A DNA stretch of 64,000 nt from contig CAIIXF020000005.1 in assembly GCA_903813345.2 (NCBI GenBank), positions 24,989,375 to 25,053,374 of the forward strand. The letters are read 5' to 3'. Source of the DNA: Owenia fusiformis. Lineage: Eukaryota; Annelida; Polychaeta; Sabellida; Oweniidae. A model generated the notes under the pieces. The model ran no database searches and was not told where the DNA came from. It saw only the letters and a program-made list of their open reading frames with translations. The position numbers and the translations under genes are program-made. This document shows positions 47,575 to 59,443 of the stretch, piece by piece. How positions within the stretch are numbered: position 1 is the stretch's first letter; the number at the start of each line of letters is the position of its first letter.

Positions 47575-50500
47575 TTATAACTTCCTTGGAGCATGGGCAA
47601 AGTCCTTTTCCCATTCTTGTTTGTTTCTATCGAAATCCTCCAGGTCTTTCAAGCTATGTGGTTTTCCTTTATTTTCGCCTTCCATTTCTGAGCCCTGGCC
47701 TATTCTCTGGCCTTGGGGATCAATGGCAAAGTTATAGTCTTGTTTACTGTTAAGGGCCTGCTCTATCACACTATCAAGATTTTCTTTTGTGATAAATGTC
47801 TTGGAGGCTTCCTGAAAGAATGAAAAAATACTTATAAGGTAAATGCTGGATATTTCACATAAGGTTTCATTTGTTAGTAAAAGTCCTGCAGATTCCGTGG
47901 AGACAATCACAAGGAAAATGGATGCTATGTCTGTATATATGCTATGACACCCATATTAAAAAAACTTTAAATATGAACACTTCTCAATTTGAACAGTGAA
48001 TAGTGATATTTGAAAAATTAACCTGTCTAATCTGAACACTAATCATAAAATATCAGATGTTTTCTACAAAAATCATTCAAATATTTTCAATTTGTCACTA
48101 TCTAAAGGAAGGGGAGCGTCAGTATGTTTTAAAGATTTATTGTGCAAATAAAGGAAAATTGTGATCTGAAATTATCATAGAAACTATGATACAATCTATG
48201 TTTGAATGGTGATCAATGATTTTGGAGCCACAGCCCCTGGATTGCGACTTGTACACGCTAAACCAGTAAAAATGGAGCATCATTCCGTCGTGCTCCCCTA
48301 GTCTTTCCAGAAAATGAATGAATCTTATAAATAATAAAATATTGTGAATTTGGTAAAAAAGTGATTTCCCTGTATCCATTGTTCAGATGCTGAATGAAAA
48401 TTGACCAGTTGCCCAAGATTTAGTAGGAACAGTGGCAATATTTTAGATTTTCACTCTTATATCTAAAATAATATAATGAGCACAGCCAGGGCCCCTCACA
48501 CAAAAAACAAAAAAGCAATTATAGTTTGAAATGCTTAGCATGTACCATATAAAATGTAATTTTTAAAAAATTTCTGGGGATGCAAACCATAATGCAAACT
48601 ATAATTGCTTTTTTATTTTTTTGTGTAAAATTGAAAATATCAAATATTGCCACTGTTCAAACTAAATCTCGGGCAACTGGTCATCTTTAACCCGATTAAT
48701 CGCACACCCCCTTGACATTTGCTGGCTACGTCCCTGAATATAGTGATAATTAATACCATTTCTCTCTGAACAATCTCCTCAGCTCGCTGCTGTCGCTTTA
48801 GCCTCTTTTTCTCCTCATTATAAAGATACAGCAATTTTTTTCTTTCTTCCTTTAATCTCCTTTGTTCCTCAAATGCTTTTCTAAAACAACATAAAGCAAC
48901 ATAAGAGTTTGATAGAAATGACAACTTATAGTAAGATGTACATTGATAATGAGAACAAGGACTTTTGAAAGTACTATAGAGGTATGAATGTTCTGCATTT
49001 AATTATTGTTATATTGTACATGTAGTAAGAACACAAAACAACATATAATAATGATGCTTCTTCCCAACAAACATACAACTAATATGTGTGATGTGTATTG
49101 GACCAATCGTATGATTACTATCAATGCAATATTTTTCCGTAAAATATTGTACTGTGGTCCTTTGATTGTTTATCTTTTAGGTTTAATTAATACACAAGGC
49201 AATCAACTTGCACTATACATTCTGAAAACTATAACATGTACTCGTACATGGCTATTACCTTTCAAGTGCTATTGCTTGATTCCATTTGTCATTTATCTCC
49301 AGGTTTTCAATATGTTCTCTATCCTCTGTAGCAATATCTTCATCAGATTTGCCTGCAGTCATAGTCTCCATAAATACCTGGTTATCCTTGTAGAATTTAG
49401 ACCTATAATAATATCACATAACACTATATAGGACTGACCTCAAACATACATATACAGAGGTTTCATAATTCATTAGCAGCAGGTAACAGGCGATTTTCAC
49501 CAGTTGTTTTCACAAAATCACCTGTTGTTTTTAGAGATTTTCAACTTTTAATGTTAAATTCATGATTTCCATTCATTTTGCCAGCAGTTTTCATTTATTT
49601 AGCATGTTGTGGGAAATTCTAGTGAAACCACTGCATAATGCATATATGTATTGGTTTCTCTCCTGGACTATAATGATACCCCAATATATTTTCAATTGTT
49701 TTGTACTGCAATGTTTTCAATCAGTTGGAATTGCTTGTTTTGTTTTGTTCTGCAAGGTTTTTAATCAATTGGAATTGCTTGTTTTGTTTTGTACTGCAAT
49801 GTTTTCAATCAGTTGCAATGTTTTCAATCAGTTGGAATTGCTTGTTTTGTTTTGTACTGCAAGGTTTTCAATCAGTTGGAATTGAACCATTTGTTTTAGC
49901 TTAGATTGTCCCATCTCATTTTACATAAGTGCATTTAAAGTCCATGCTTCTTGCTCAAGCAAATTGTTGATTCACCAGAGAAAAAAATTGTCAGTTCCTT
50001 GAAAAAGATTTACATAATGAATTGAAATATTGCAACTAAATCATTGGGTTTTATGAAAATATACTTTTTGAAACAGAGTTTAAACTTTTTGTGTATATTA
50101 TTGCTGAAAATAATCAACAGAACAACCATAACCGTCAAAATTGAACACAATTGATTCTTTGGTCATGGAGGGGAATCCCTATCAAGTGACACAAGTGCCC
50201 ACATGTGCCTTGAACCAGGCAGCCAACCAGGTTCAATTCAACAACCAATCAGAGGGATTTCACAGGTGCATTCAAACTTCAGATTTCATTAATTTCCTTG
50301 AAAGTAATTCGAACTGTCAGAACAATCCCAAAATTTGCATTGGAAGTGGGGGATTTGGCACTTCCTCACTGGAAAATAGATCGGTGAATATGTAGTAAAA
50401 GTCAATGCAAAAAGTCCGTCTTGATTATATACCTCTCTGTCTTTGTTTTGTCAGAAATGCTGTCAAACTCTTAAGAGGTCCCATTTAAACGATATCAGCT

Positions 50501-53500
50501 AGGTTTTTCAAGTAGCCTTCTCTGAGTTACGCTGTCAAATTCCTGTGAAACTCCAAATAAAAATATGTCATATACTATTTTTTTCAAGGCCTGTCTGCGT
50601 CGCTAACATGCTAAATATAAGAGTTAGCTGACGTTTGGGAGTCTGACTTACCTTCTAAAGGTTAGAACCCGAATCTTAATGAAACCATATCACCTTTGTT
50701 GCGTCGATGATGATGCATCAACATAGCATTTGATAGAAATTAGCGTAAATGCTTTTCCGACTTTTTCATTTTTCATCAATGTTGACTTCCGGGAAGGCGT
50801 TGTAGTTATCACGAAATAACGCATTGACCCTTGAACTTTACTTTGTTGACGTGTCAACCAAGCATGTCTGGTGTGAAAATTAAAAGAATATTAAGCAATG
50901 TTCTACATCCGCCAAGCTAAGTGAAGTAGTCAATATTAAAAATTACCAATTTCAAGTGAAGTACGCAACGAACGAAACTGCGTGATCTACACTCCCACTA
51001 TTGGTCTGAATGAAATGCTACGTAGAAATATGAGCCGTCTGCTGTATTAGTCGATTAATAGAGAAAGACCTGTTGGTGATGCTTTATAATTTAGACCAAA
51101 ACATTGAAGAACAAACGAACCTGTAAATCGTGAAAACAACGAACAAATATTCGGTTTTCACATATGTTCGGTAATTTTTCGTATTGAAACTTCCGGAACT
51201 TACAAGGAAATCATTCATTTTCTCGATCCATGATTTACCTCTTGGATGTTGTGGCAAATGCTCCATGGTTGACAGAACAAAGGTGATATGGTTTCATTAA
51301 GATTCGGGTTCTAACCTTTAGAAGGTAAGTCAGACTCCCAAACGTCGGCATGAACTTGGTGTAAGACCACACGAAATTTAGTGTATTATATGTATAATAT
51401 AATATAATATAAAAGTATATATTATATATATAGTTATAATATTATTAAATGGCGTATTATATATATAATATAATATAATATAATATAAAAGTACATGTTA
51501 TATATATAGTTATATATTATATTCTTGTAAATGTGTATATGCATGTATTTATTTATATATTTGTCTCCTCTGGTCCCCAGTCCCCAGTAGCTATTATATA
51601 TATTTATATCGGTCTCCAGTCCCTCCTTTATAAATGTTTATGTATATGCATATACATGTACTTATTTATATATCTGTCTCCTCTGGTCCCCAGTCCCCAG
51701 TCCCCAGTAGCTATACATATATTTATATCGGGTCTCCAGTCCCTCCTTTATATATGTTTGTGTATATGCATTTACATATACTTATTTATATATTAGTCTC
51801 CTCTGGTCCCCAGTCCCCAGTAGCTATATATATATTTATATTGGTCTCCAGTCCCTCCTTTATATATGTTTGTGTATATGCATATACATGTACTTATTTA
51901 TATATCTGTCTCCTCTGGTCCCCAGTCCCCAGTCCCCAGTAGCTATATATATATTTATATCGGTCTCCAGTCCCTCCTTTATATATGCATATATACAAAC
52001 ATATACATGCATCTATTTATATATTAGTCTCCTCTGGTCCCCAGTCCCCAGTCCCCATCCCCAGTAGCTATATATATATTTATATGGGTCTCCAGTCCCT
52101 CCTTTATATATGTTTGTGTATATGCATATATATGCATCAATTTATATATTAGTCTCTTCTGGTCCCCAGTCCCCAGTTACTATATATATAGGAGAGTTTT
52201 TTTTGAAAAACAATTTTGACTTTAAAGCCCCCTATGATTACCAAATTTTCTCACTTTTTTTCCTCAATTACAAGAATTTTTTTCAAATTTTGATAATGCA
52301 CTGATATACCCCCCTATAGGTATCTAGTGTGTAAATGTAATACTTAATCATAATTATATTACATGAATAAAAAAATAAATAAATAAGTCGAAAATCGATG
52401 ATAAATTTGATGAATTTTTTAAAATCGACATTCCCATGTTATCCAATGGGAAATGGTAGGTTTGCCGCAAGTTATATGACAGAATATCCATCCATCTGAG
52501 TCCTTAAAAAAATACGAGTTAGGCAGGCAATTGAATTTGATAACTTTATTTAACAAAAATTGATATGTTTCTTAAAGTTTAATAAAGTTATAGGGCTTTA
52601 AAGTCAAAATTGTTTTTCAAAAAACCTCTCCTATATATATACTGGTAACTGGGGACTGGGGACTGGGGACCAGAGGAGACTAATATATAAATAGATGCAT
52701 GTATATGCATATACACAAACATATATAAAGGAGGGACTGGAGACCGATATAAATATATATATAGCTACTGGGGACTGGGGACTGGGGACCAGAGGAGACA
52801 GATATATAAATAAGTACATCTATATGCATATACACAAACATATATAAAGGAGGGACTGGAGACCAATATAAATATATATATAGCTACTGGGGATGGGGAC
52901 TGGGGACTGGGGACCAGAGGAGACTAATATATAAATAGATGCATGTATATGCATATACACAAACATATATAAAGGAGGGACTGGAGACCGATATAAATAT
53001 ATATATAGCTACTGGGGACTGGGGACTGGGGACCAGAGGAGACCGATATATAAATAAGTACATGTATATGCATATACACAAACATATATAAAGGAGGGAC
53101 TGGAGACCGATATAAATATATATATAGCTACTGGGGACTGGGGACTGGGGACCAGAGGAGACAAATATATAAATAAATACATGTAAATGCATATGCACTA
53201 ACATATATAAAGGAGGGACTGGAGACAGATATAAATATATATATATATAACTACTGGGGACTGGGGACTGGGGACCAGAGGAGACAAATATATAAATAAA
53301 TACATGTAAATGCATATGCACTAACATATATAAAGGAGGGACTGGAGACAGATATAAATATATATATATATAACTACTGGGGACTGGGGACTGGGGACCA
53401 GAGGAGACAAATATATAAATAAATACATGCATATACACATTTACAAGAATATAATACATAACTATATATAACATATACTTTTAAATTATATATATAATAC

Positions 53501-54124
53501 GCCATTTAATAATATTATAACTATATATATAATATATACTTTTATATTATATTATATTATACATATAATACACTAAATTTTGTGTGGTCTTACACCAAGT
53601 TCATGCCCAAACGTCAGCTAACTCTTATATTTAGCATGTTAGCGACGCAGACAGGCCTTGAAAAAAATAGTAGTGGTGGATGGGTTGTAGCATAGGCCCC
53701 GGGAACATGTATAAAATAGCGAGTTGACATCTGTATTACTAGAAGTATTATGTTATTAAGAAGTAGTATTACTAGTAATACAGATGTCGACTCGCTATTT
53801 TATACATGTTCCCGTGCAGCGGGGCCTATGGGTTGTAGCGTCAAGAGAAAAGTGAATGCTTGATATTCATGAATGAACATACCGAATTGCTTTCATTGTT
53901 GCTCTATACACCCTGTATCTGGCTTTGAGTTCTTCATGCTCCTCTGGATCTTCATGCTTTGGTTCTGGCACATAAAATATCTTGCTTTTATTTTTAGGTG
54001 CAGTTCTCCACATTCTATGTCGTATCGATTGACTCACAACCCATGGCAATCCAGTTTCTATATTCTCATGTTGCATACACTTTTGTTTTGCAAGGTTTGA
54101 TGCACATTTAATGCGATTAAACAT
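47575..54124 (-). CDS. MRPS26: MRPS26, mitochondrial small-subunit ribosomal protein mS26, four exons
   Basis: A metazoan-type mitochondrial ribosomal small-subunit protein, imported into mitochondria. Minus-strand exons: 54124-53883, 49402-49259, 48880-48757 and 47811-47575. Phases (2,2,0) match and give 248 aa (human 205). The basic N-terminus (FNRIKCASNLAKQK) suits a mitochondrial presequence. Matches to the family are RYRVYRATMKAIR at the end of exon 1, a long charged helix (FEEQRRLKEERKKLLYLYNE, then KKRLKRQQRAEE) in exon 3, and KTFITKENLDSVIEQALNSK followed by DYNFAID in exon 4, the most conserved block. The C-terminal extension after about residue 205 is longer than in human. Intron 1 (4.48 kb) carries a large palindrome and a hairpin element. 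An ETS-type site lies 42-49 bases upstream of the start, as is common for such genes. Confidence 0.94.
48481..48735. repeat. inverted-end dispersed repeat between MRPS26 exons 3 and 4
   Basis: Starts cacagccagggcccctcaca and ends tttgctggctacgtccctga. Contains ttgcttttttatttttttgt opposite acaaaaaacaaaaaagcaat, so it is partly self-complementary. Related to 36610-36835. Confidence 0.55.
49699..49884. repeat. 48-bp minisatellite in MRPS26 intron 1
   Basis: About four units marked by gtactgcaatgttttcaatc, agttggaattgcttg and ttttgttttg, one of them partial. It gives a spurious repetitive reading frame. Confidence 0.8.
50574..53674. repeat. 3.1-kb compound palindrome P1 in MRPS26 intron 1
   Basis: Outer arms 50574-50638 and 53605-53674 are inverted copies (tactattttttcaaggcctg against caggccttgaaaaaaatagt). 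Inside, 50629-50700 and 51270-51352 form a second inverted pair (gggagtctgacttacc against ggtaagtcagactccc). A third pair, about 51352-52235 and 52585-53605, makes the main palindrome around a 350-bp centre. Each main arm holds six or seven head-to-tail units of about 110-125 bp with ctcctctggtccccagtc, agctatatatatattta and tctccagtccctccttta. The arms differ by substitutions and unit number, so it is not a recent assembly artefact. Long apparent reading frames here are artefacts of the tandem units. Confidence 0.88.
50629..51352. mobile_element. 720-bp inverted-end element inside P1
   Basis: Ends of about 72 bp are inverted: acgtttgggagtctgactta, then ccttctaaaggttagaac and cgaatcttaatgaaaccata, mirrored at 51270-51352. 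It separates the outer and main parts of P1 on the left side only. On the right side these two are joined directly (tcatgcccaaacgtcagc), so this element either inserted on one side or was lost from the other. Confidence 0.7.
53692..53828. mobile_element. 137-bp hairpin MITE with flanking direct repeats
   Basis: Arms ataggccccgggaacatgt and acatgttcccgtgcagcggg-ccta are inverted; the match runs through ataaaatagcgagt and gtattactag to a centre near 53760. It is flanked by identical 11-bp direct repeats tgggttgtagc (53681-53691 and 53829-53839), read as a target-site duplication. Confidence 0.8.
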
Positions 54125-54491
54125 GATTTCAAGTAAATAAATTATTGGGAATTTTTCTAAGCACTACTTCCGGGAGGATGCATTTAAATTGCGAACAATA
54201 TGTTGTCTTAGGTAAGAACGAAGGACAGTCATTGTACACAGAAAGTAAAACGTATAAAAATAGTTAAACCGGAGATATTTGTATAAAAATATTTCATTTA
54301 AATAATGTAATTCCAGTTGACTGTAATGCTATATCATAAAATAACAAATATTTTCGTGTAATATATTTTGAAGCGTTCGTATAATCATCACAGCAAACCG
54401 GAAGTTGGAAAAACGTGAGAAACTTTACTTTATTTTGGTGTATTTTGATGTGTTACTTGCATATGTGGACACCGATTTAAATTGTAAGGTA
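54125..54491. promoter_or_regulatory. divergent promoter between MRPS26 and the 54.5-kb candidate gene
   Basis: A compact 367-bp gap between two divergent start codons holds acttccgg at 54166-54173 and its mirror accggaagt at 54397-54405. These are ETS/GABP-type sites, each close to one gene. A possible donor (cttag|gtaagaacg) lies near 54213. No TATA box is needed for such housekeeping-type promoters. Confidence 0.45.
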
Positions 54492-54947
54492 ATGACTTCT
54501 CTCATATTTGTTTTTGCAACATTTTCTAACTCGATTCTATTCTATGATGGTTACATATGGAAGAATACATATTTTGATTTTTTTTCTGAATTTATTAAAA
54601 AATTTCATCCAGAACACGCTCCTCGTCAGTCCAAAAATTGACCCTGTTCTCAGTTTTTGCCGTATTCTTCAACTTTTTCTTTATATACGGTAAGTTTGGC
54701 CATCACAGTATATTATGTTATGGAGGTCATCTGTCTGTATGTTCCTAACCACGGACGTCAAGTACGTTTCTGGCGAAAGCTGGAGCATAGATTATTTAGA
54801 GGACTGGAAACAAGATGGCAGTCTATTTCAATTCTGGCAGTTCATTTTGGCCTATTTCTCACTATTGACTCAGTTGTTCATCTAGTTTTACTTACCTTAG
54901 ATGCTTACACTCTGTTAAGCATGATAAAAGGCAAGAAGTTTAGTTAG
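54492..54947 (+). CDS. candidate small membrane-protein gene with one in-frame TGA
   Basis: The same frame is open from ATG 54492 to TGA 54639-54641 and then to TAG 54945-54947. The first part (49 aa, MTSLIFVFATFSNS...) has one hydrophobic segment. The second part (101 codons) has a membrane segment near SLAITVYYVMEVICLYV, a basic loop (RFWRKLEHRLFRGLETRW) and another membrane segment (LFLTIDSVVHLVLLTL), ending KGKKFS. AATAAA starts two bases after the TAG, and an ETS-type site lies upstream, so transcription is plausible. The second part is duplicated in inverted orientation in the right arm of palindrome P2. I do not recognise the family. The TGA may mark a pseudogene, a sequence error or a missed short intron (acceptor ctgttctcag ends at 54653). 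Selenocysteine is possible but unsupported. Confidence 0.38.
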
Positions 54948-57900
54948 AAATAAAAGAGTTATCTCATGAATGGGACCCTTACATAGCTCCTAAAAGGTAG
55001 AAGACACTAAATGGTGTAACACTATAAGCTGAATTTTGTCCACATAGAGCATGTGCACAATAACTGTCAAAAGAACTGAAATATACTTACCAGCTCGACT
55101 CTTCCGGAAGTTATGGTGTAACTACAGTAATTAATTTTAAAATATTGAAAAAATCACAAAATACAAGTTCTGAGGTATATATCGCCATTTTTAAGCGAAT
55201 TAGCCCATACTATGACTATATATTCGCACCCCCATATACAGATATATATAAGCTTCATCTTCACAATAAATTGAGCTTCTTTCAAATTTCCATTTTTTGA
55301 GATAAGTGCCATTTTCTTACAATTCAAGCCGTAAAAATAGTTGGAAAGTGCTTCCCAGTTGAGGTTAATGGCTTTTATACTTACATTAACGTATGGAGCA
55401 CTTAAAATGTACTTAGAATCGTATAAATAGCTCTATTCTGTGAGATTTATTTTTGTTTTTATTTTTATATTTTTCTCACCTCATAATTAAAGAGCTCCGC
55501 TGTTGATTTACATTCAGTTACACGTATTTCCTTGAAAATTCGCCATGATTGGAACAAATGATGGTTGGTTTATGTTTTATTCATTTAGTTTGTATTTGAA
55601 TCTAGCTACTTAAACACAAAACATGTCTTCATGTTATGCTAAAGAGCAAAGATCGCGAATTCTAGGTGAAGCCAATTATTTTGCACAAGTCATATCCTGA
55701 TTGCAACATAGTTACTTTGTACTAGTCACATCCTGATTGCATCAGCCAATTCACGTGATTTACAGTTTACACCATTCTCAAAATTCATTTCGTTCGTTGC
55801 GTACCTTCACTACCTCTCTGACGTTGTTAAAATAGTTCTAAAATTCCCGGGGCACGATCTTAGAAAGCTTCAGAAATTAGCACTTTCTTTATTACGAAAT
55901 CAACAACGCCAAAAATTTAATATAACGTAAATCATGACGTTTGCAAATGATTTTACCATCGAAATTGGTAATAAATGTTGTATTTGATGTGTTTTTAGGT
56001 AAAAATCTCCGTGGAACAACAAATTGTAAAGTGTCAAGATCGATAATCACTGGGTTCAACATTACTACACGTTTTCAAGATGGCGTTGTCAAAATTTTCC
56101 AAAACCGCTTCAAATAATATTATGTTGATTTCTGGCGAGTTCACCAATGTCATAACTTGTTATCTAACAACAAGATAAAGAAATATGTAAGAAATGTATG
56201 GAGATGACGTCACTTCAAAACGAACTGCATAGCAACGGTGTTAATAAACAATTTCTGATCGGAAAGTCCTTGCAAATTCCTAAGACAGTAGTATTCTCTT
56301 ATTTTAACAGTTTGTTACGAATTACTCAATATTTTTCTTACAAATGAATTCTTACTACATTAGAAATAAACATTTTATAAAATATAACGAATAAAATCAG
56401 TAGCAAACGCAAAAAAATACATTTTTTGAAGGAGGTCAAAATATTTAGAAGGGTAAATTTCGCGGGAATTTAAAGATCTGCATGAGGTAAGGCACAGGAG
56501 GTACGGATGGCACTGGACGAAAGGCTCGGAGACTGAGTTTACACATGGTTTCAATATACATGTTATACTACTTCCGGGTAGGGTAATGTTTTTTATACTT
56601 TAAAAACGAAGCCATTTCGATCAGTTTTTATAATCCTTGGTAGAACTGAGAGGTATTACAATACATATTTAAATTAATACACATGAGTGTATTTGATGAA
56701 CTCTCAAAAAATAAAACCCACAATAATATCTTTTTTATTCACAATTTCATGTCATTGTTTCTAACAAGTCACCTCTTTCTCTCTTTTCTTTATTTTTGTC
56801 AACAGTCAAAATCGGAATTTAAAACTTGGTTTCTTTACAAGCTCTGCTTCTGTAAATACTAAATAACATGAAAAATGTTAAACCTTACATCCTACACTTA
56901 TTTGATATGAAATAGGCGATCATTGATATCATTTTTGTGCTGTTAAGTGTGGATCTTTTAATTTTTTAGTCAAACTTGATCGCTGATCTCTGTCGATGTG
57001 ACGTCACGCATTAAGTATGCACGCATGGGCAGTACAATACATAAGGCAATATGGCGTCTTAGGCCTATACATGAGCCAGAATGGAGGTCTGCAAGTTGAA
57101 ATGAATATGTTTGTTTATGCATAAATCGATCACACATATAATCCAGACAATCTTTCAAATTATATACTTAACATTGTAATGGATTTATTTACGTTCCCTT
57201 TAATTTTCATTGGTGAAGCGATGATTTTACCTAAAATGAGTCCCTGTCTTTGCATAGTGATATTTAAAAATCGAGAAGCAAAACCTATGTTGAATATACT
57301 GTGTATTGATGAAGTTTATATATAGCCTAGGGGAACTCAAAAATATTGTTATTATATCGGCAAATTCGCTCGAAAATGGTTGTACACCCTAGAAATTGAA
57401 TGTTGTTGATTTTTTCAATATTTTAAAATTAATTACCGTAGTTACACCATAACATATCATAACTTCCGGTAGAGGCGAGCTGGTGAGTAATTTCTATTAT
57501 TTTGACAGTTCAATTGTACATGTCTTTAGTATTGTGCACATGCTCTATGTGGACAAAATTCAGCTTATAGTGTTACACCATTTAGTGTCTTCTACCTTTT
57601 ATGAGCCATGTAAGGGTCCCATTCATGAGATAACTCTTTTATTTCTAACTAAACTTCTTGCCTTTTATCATGCTTAACAGAGTGTAGTAATCTATTTAGT
57701 ATAATTTTGTTTCCAAAATTATTGTCATTTGCGATAATTAGTACTAAAAGTACTTTGAACAGATCAGCTGCCATTTGCTTGGCTTAATCGTACCAGTCCA
57801 CAAAAACAGTGAAATCATATTAAAGATACCAATTAAACTTTAAAATTGAGGCAGATGCGATACAAAAAGACTCTATTAATACAGATATACAGGTTACAGT

Positions 57901-58025
57901 CACCAAGATAGGCTAATTTCAGGCGAGATTCGGGAAATAAAAAGGTAGGTCATTCTGGTTTCCAGTCCTCTAAATAATCTATGCTCCGGCTTTCGCCAGA
58001 AACTTACTTGACGTCCGTGTTCCTA
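54745..58025. repeat. 3.3-kb inverted repeat P2
   Basis: 54745-54815 (cacggacgtcaagtacgttt, ggcgaaagctggagca, tagaggactggaaac) is mirrored at 57952-58025. 54905-55148 (cactctgttaagcatgataa, ggtagaagacactaaatggt, cataactt-type end) is mirrored at about 57420-57685. Weaker mirroring continues to about 55300 and 57240. The segment between the two blocks is 90 bp on the left and about 265 bp on the right. The left arm contains the 3' end of the 54.5-kb candidate gene, including its AATAAA. Confidence 0.8.
55300..57240. other. central region of P2, no gene recognised
   Basis: AT-rich, no protein-like frame. A segment at 55790-55825 (cgttcgttgcgtacctt) resembles the reverse of 50955-50985 inside P1, hinting at a shared repeat family. 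Confidence 0.4.
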
Positions 58026-58026
58026 A

Positions 58027-59120
58027 CAGTACTGTCAACCCCCAAAGATTTTCTCGCGGGACAGATTTTTTAGACCCAGTGCCAAAAATTCGCGGGATTT
58101 TGCGGGACATCTACTAAATTCGCGGGATTTCGCGGGACATTTAAGGTCTCATGGAAGTTAACAGGAAATGACAAAACAAAAAATGACAAAGCCATGCTGG
58201 ATTTTGAAAATTTTTTGAACCAAGATAACAGAGTTCTGTTTGGACCTCCAGTCAGTTTAACTAGTTCCAAATATCATTTACATGACCAGGAACACAATTG
58301 AAATGGTCAGAATGACCATAAACATGATAAAATAACCTTTTTAGCCCTCTGAAAATGTGACTGAAAAATAGCTAAAAGTAGGTGCTCAGGAAAGGTCAAT
58401 GAACAGAATCTTTTGATTTTTTCAGAATATGTGTCCAATATATTGCTCTAAATGACACAATCTTTGAAATTTTAAAAAATCGTCTGAAACAATAATGGCT
58501 GTAGTAAAAAGGAAAATAGATCGATTTTCAATTCAGTTTTTTTCAATTTTTTCTTTTTCTAAGAATGATATCAAATTTTTTTGAATTGTATCATTTAGAG
58601 CAATATATTGGGCACATTTTCTGAAAAAGTCAAAATATTCTGTTCAGTGACCTTTCCTGAGCACCTACTCTTAGCTATTTTTTAGTCACATTTTCAGAGG
58701 GCTGAAAAGGTTATTCTATCATGTTTATGGTCATTCTGACCATTTCAACTGTGTTCCTGGTCATGTAAATGATATGTGGAACTAGTTAAACTGACTGGAG
58801 GTCCAAACAGAACTCTGTTATCTTGGTTCAAAAAATTTTCAAAATCCAGCATGGCTTTGTCATTTTTTGTTTTGTCACTTCCTGTTAACTTCCATGAGAC
58901 CTTAAGGGATTTGCGTGATTGGCCAATTTTTTTATCAAATTCGCGGGATTTCGCGGGACCATTCGAGGGACAAACACCCTAATTGCGGGACAGTTAACAG
59001 GTTTACCACCAAAAACTTCATAGAGAGACAGATTTTTTAGACAAAGTGCCCTAACTTTGCGGGATTTCGCGGGACATCCACCTAAATTTGCAGGATGTCC
59101 CGGGACATTCAAGGGATTTG
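58027..59120. repeat. 1.1-kb palindrome P3 flanked by CGCGGGA-rich direct repeats
   Basis: Arms of about 330 bp (58141-58470 and 58585-58905) are inverted around a 115-bp centre. Pairs include ggtctcatggaagttaacag with cttccatgagacctta, and gtttggacctccagtcagtt with ctgactggaggtccaaac. Outside them, 58055-58145 and 59028-59118 are direct, not inverted, copies (gacagattttttagac, then attcgcgggatt- and gcgggacat-type strings). Nearly the same chance frame can be read on opposite strands because of the palindrome. Confidence 0.85.
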
Positions 59121-59443
59121 CGTGATTGGGACTAATGTAAAAGCGTGTAAAAGTACTTAAATCAAACTTTCAGATACTGATTAATCAAATATAATGCACC
59201 GTTACATTGTAACTTAAATAAACGTCAACATAATTTCACAAAATACGCATCGGAATATTGTTAAACTTTATTGTAATTTATCAAAAACAAAAACCATGCT
59301 TCAGGTGTGAGTATCGTAATCTTACACGAAATTAAAAAATTCGGAACAATACTTTGCACTTCTGGCGTCGTGCCCAACTATGAAATGCTTATACCCCCAT
59401 AATGTACCTATTCATATACTGTAGGCATGGGCTTTCAATTGAA

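Noticed and set aside
51533-53474. Long repetitive reading frames rich in Tyr, Ile, Ser and Pro in both orientations
   Set aside because: They run through mirrored tandem units of about 115 bp in palindrome P1; the unit structure, not coding selection, keeps them open.
54492-54947. Selenoprotein reading of the in-frame TGA
   Set aside because: No selenocysteine-insertion element could be recognised after the stop, no cysteine homologue is known to me, and a pseudogene, error or intron is simpler.
58070-58982. Two near-identical 66-68-codon frames on opposite strands
   Set aside because: They are the two arms of palindrome P3; a palindrome always yields the same frame twice.
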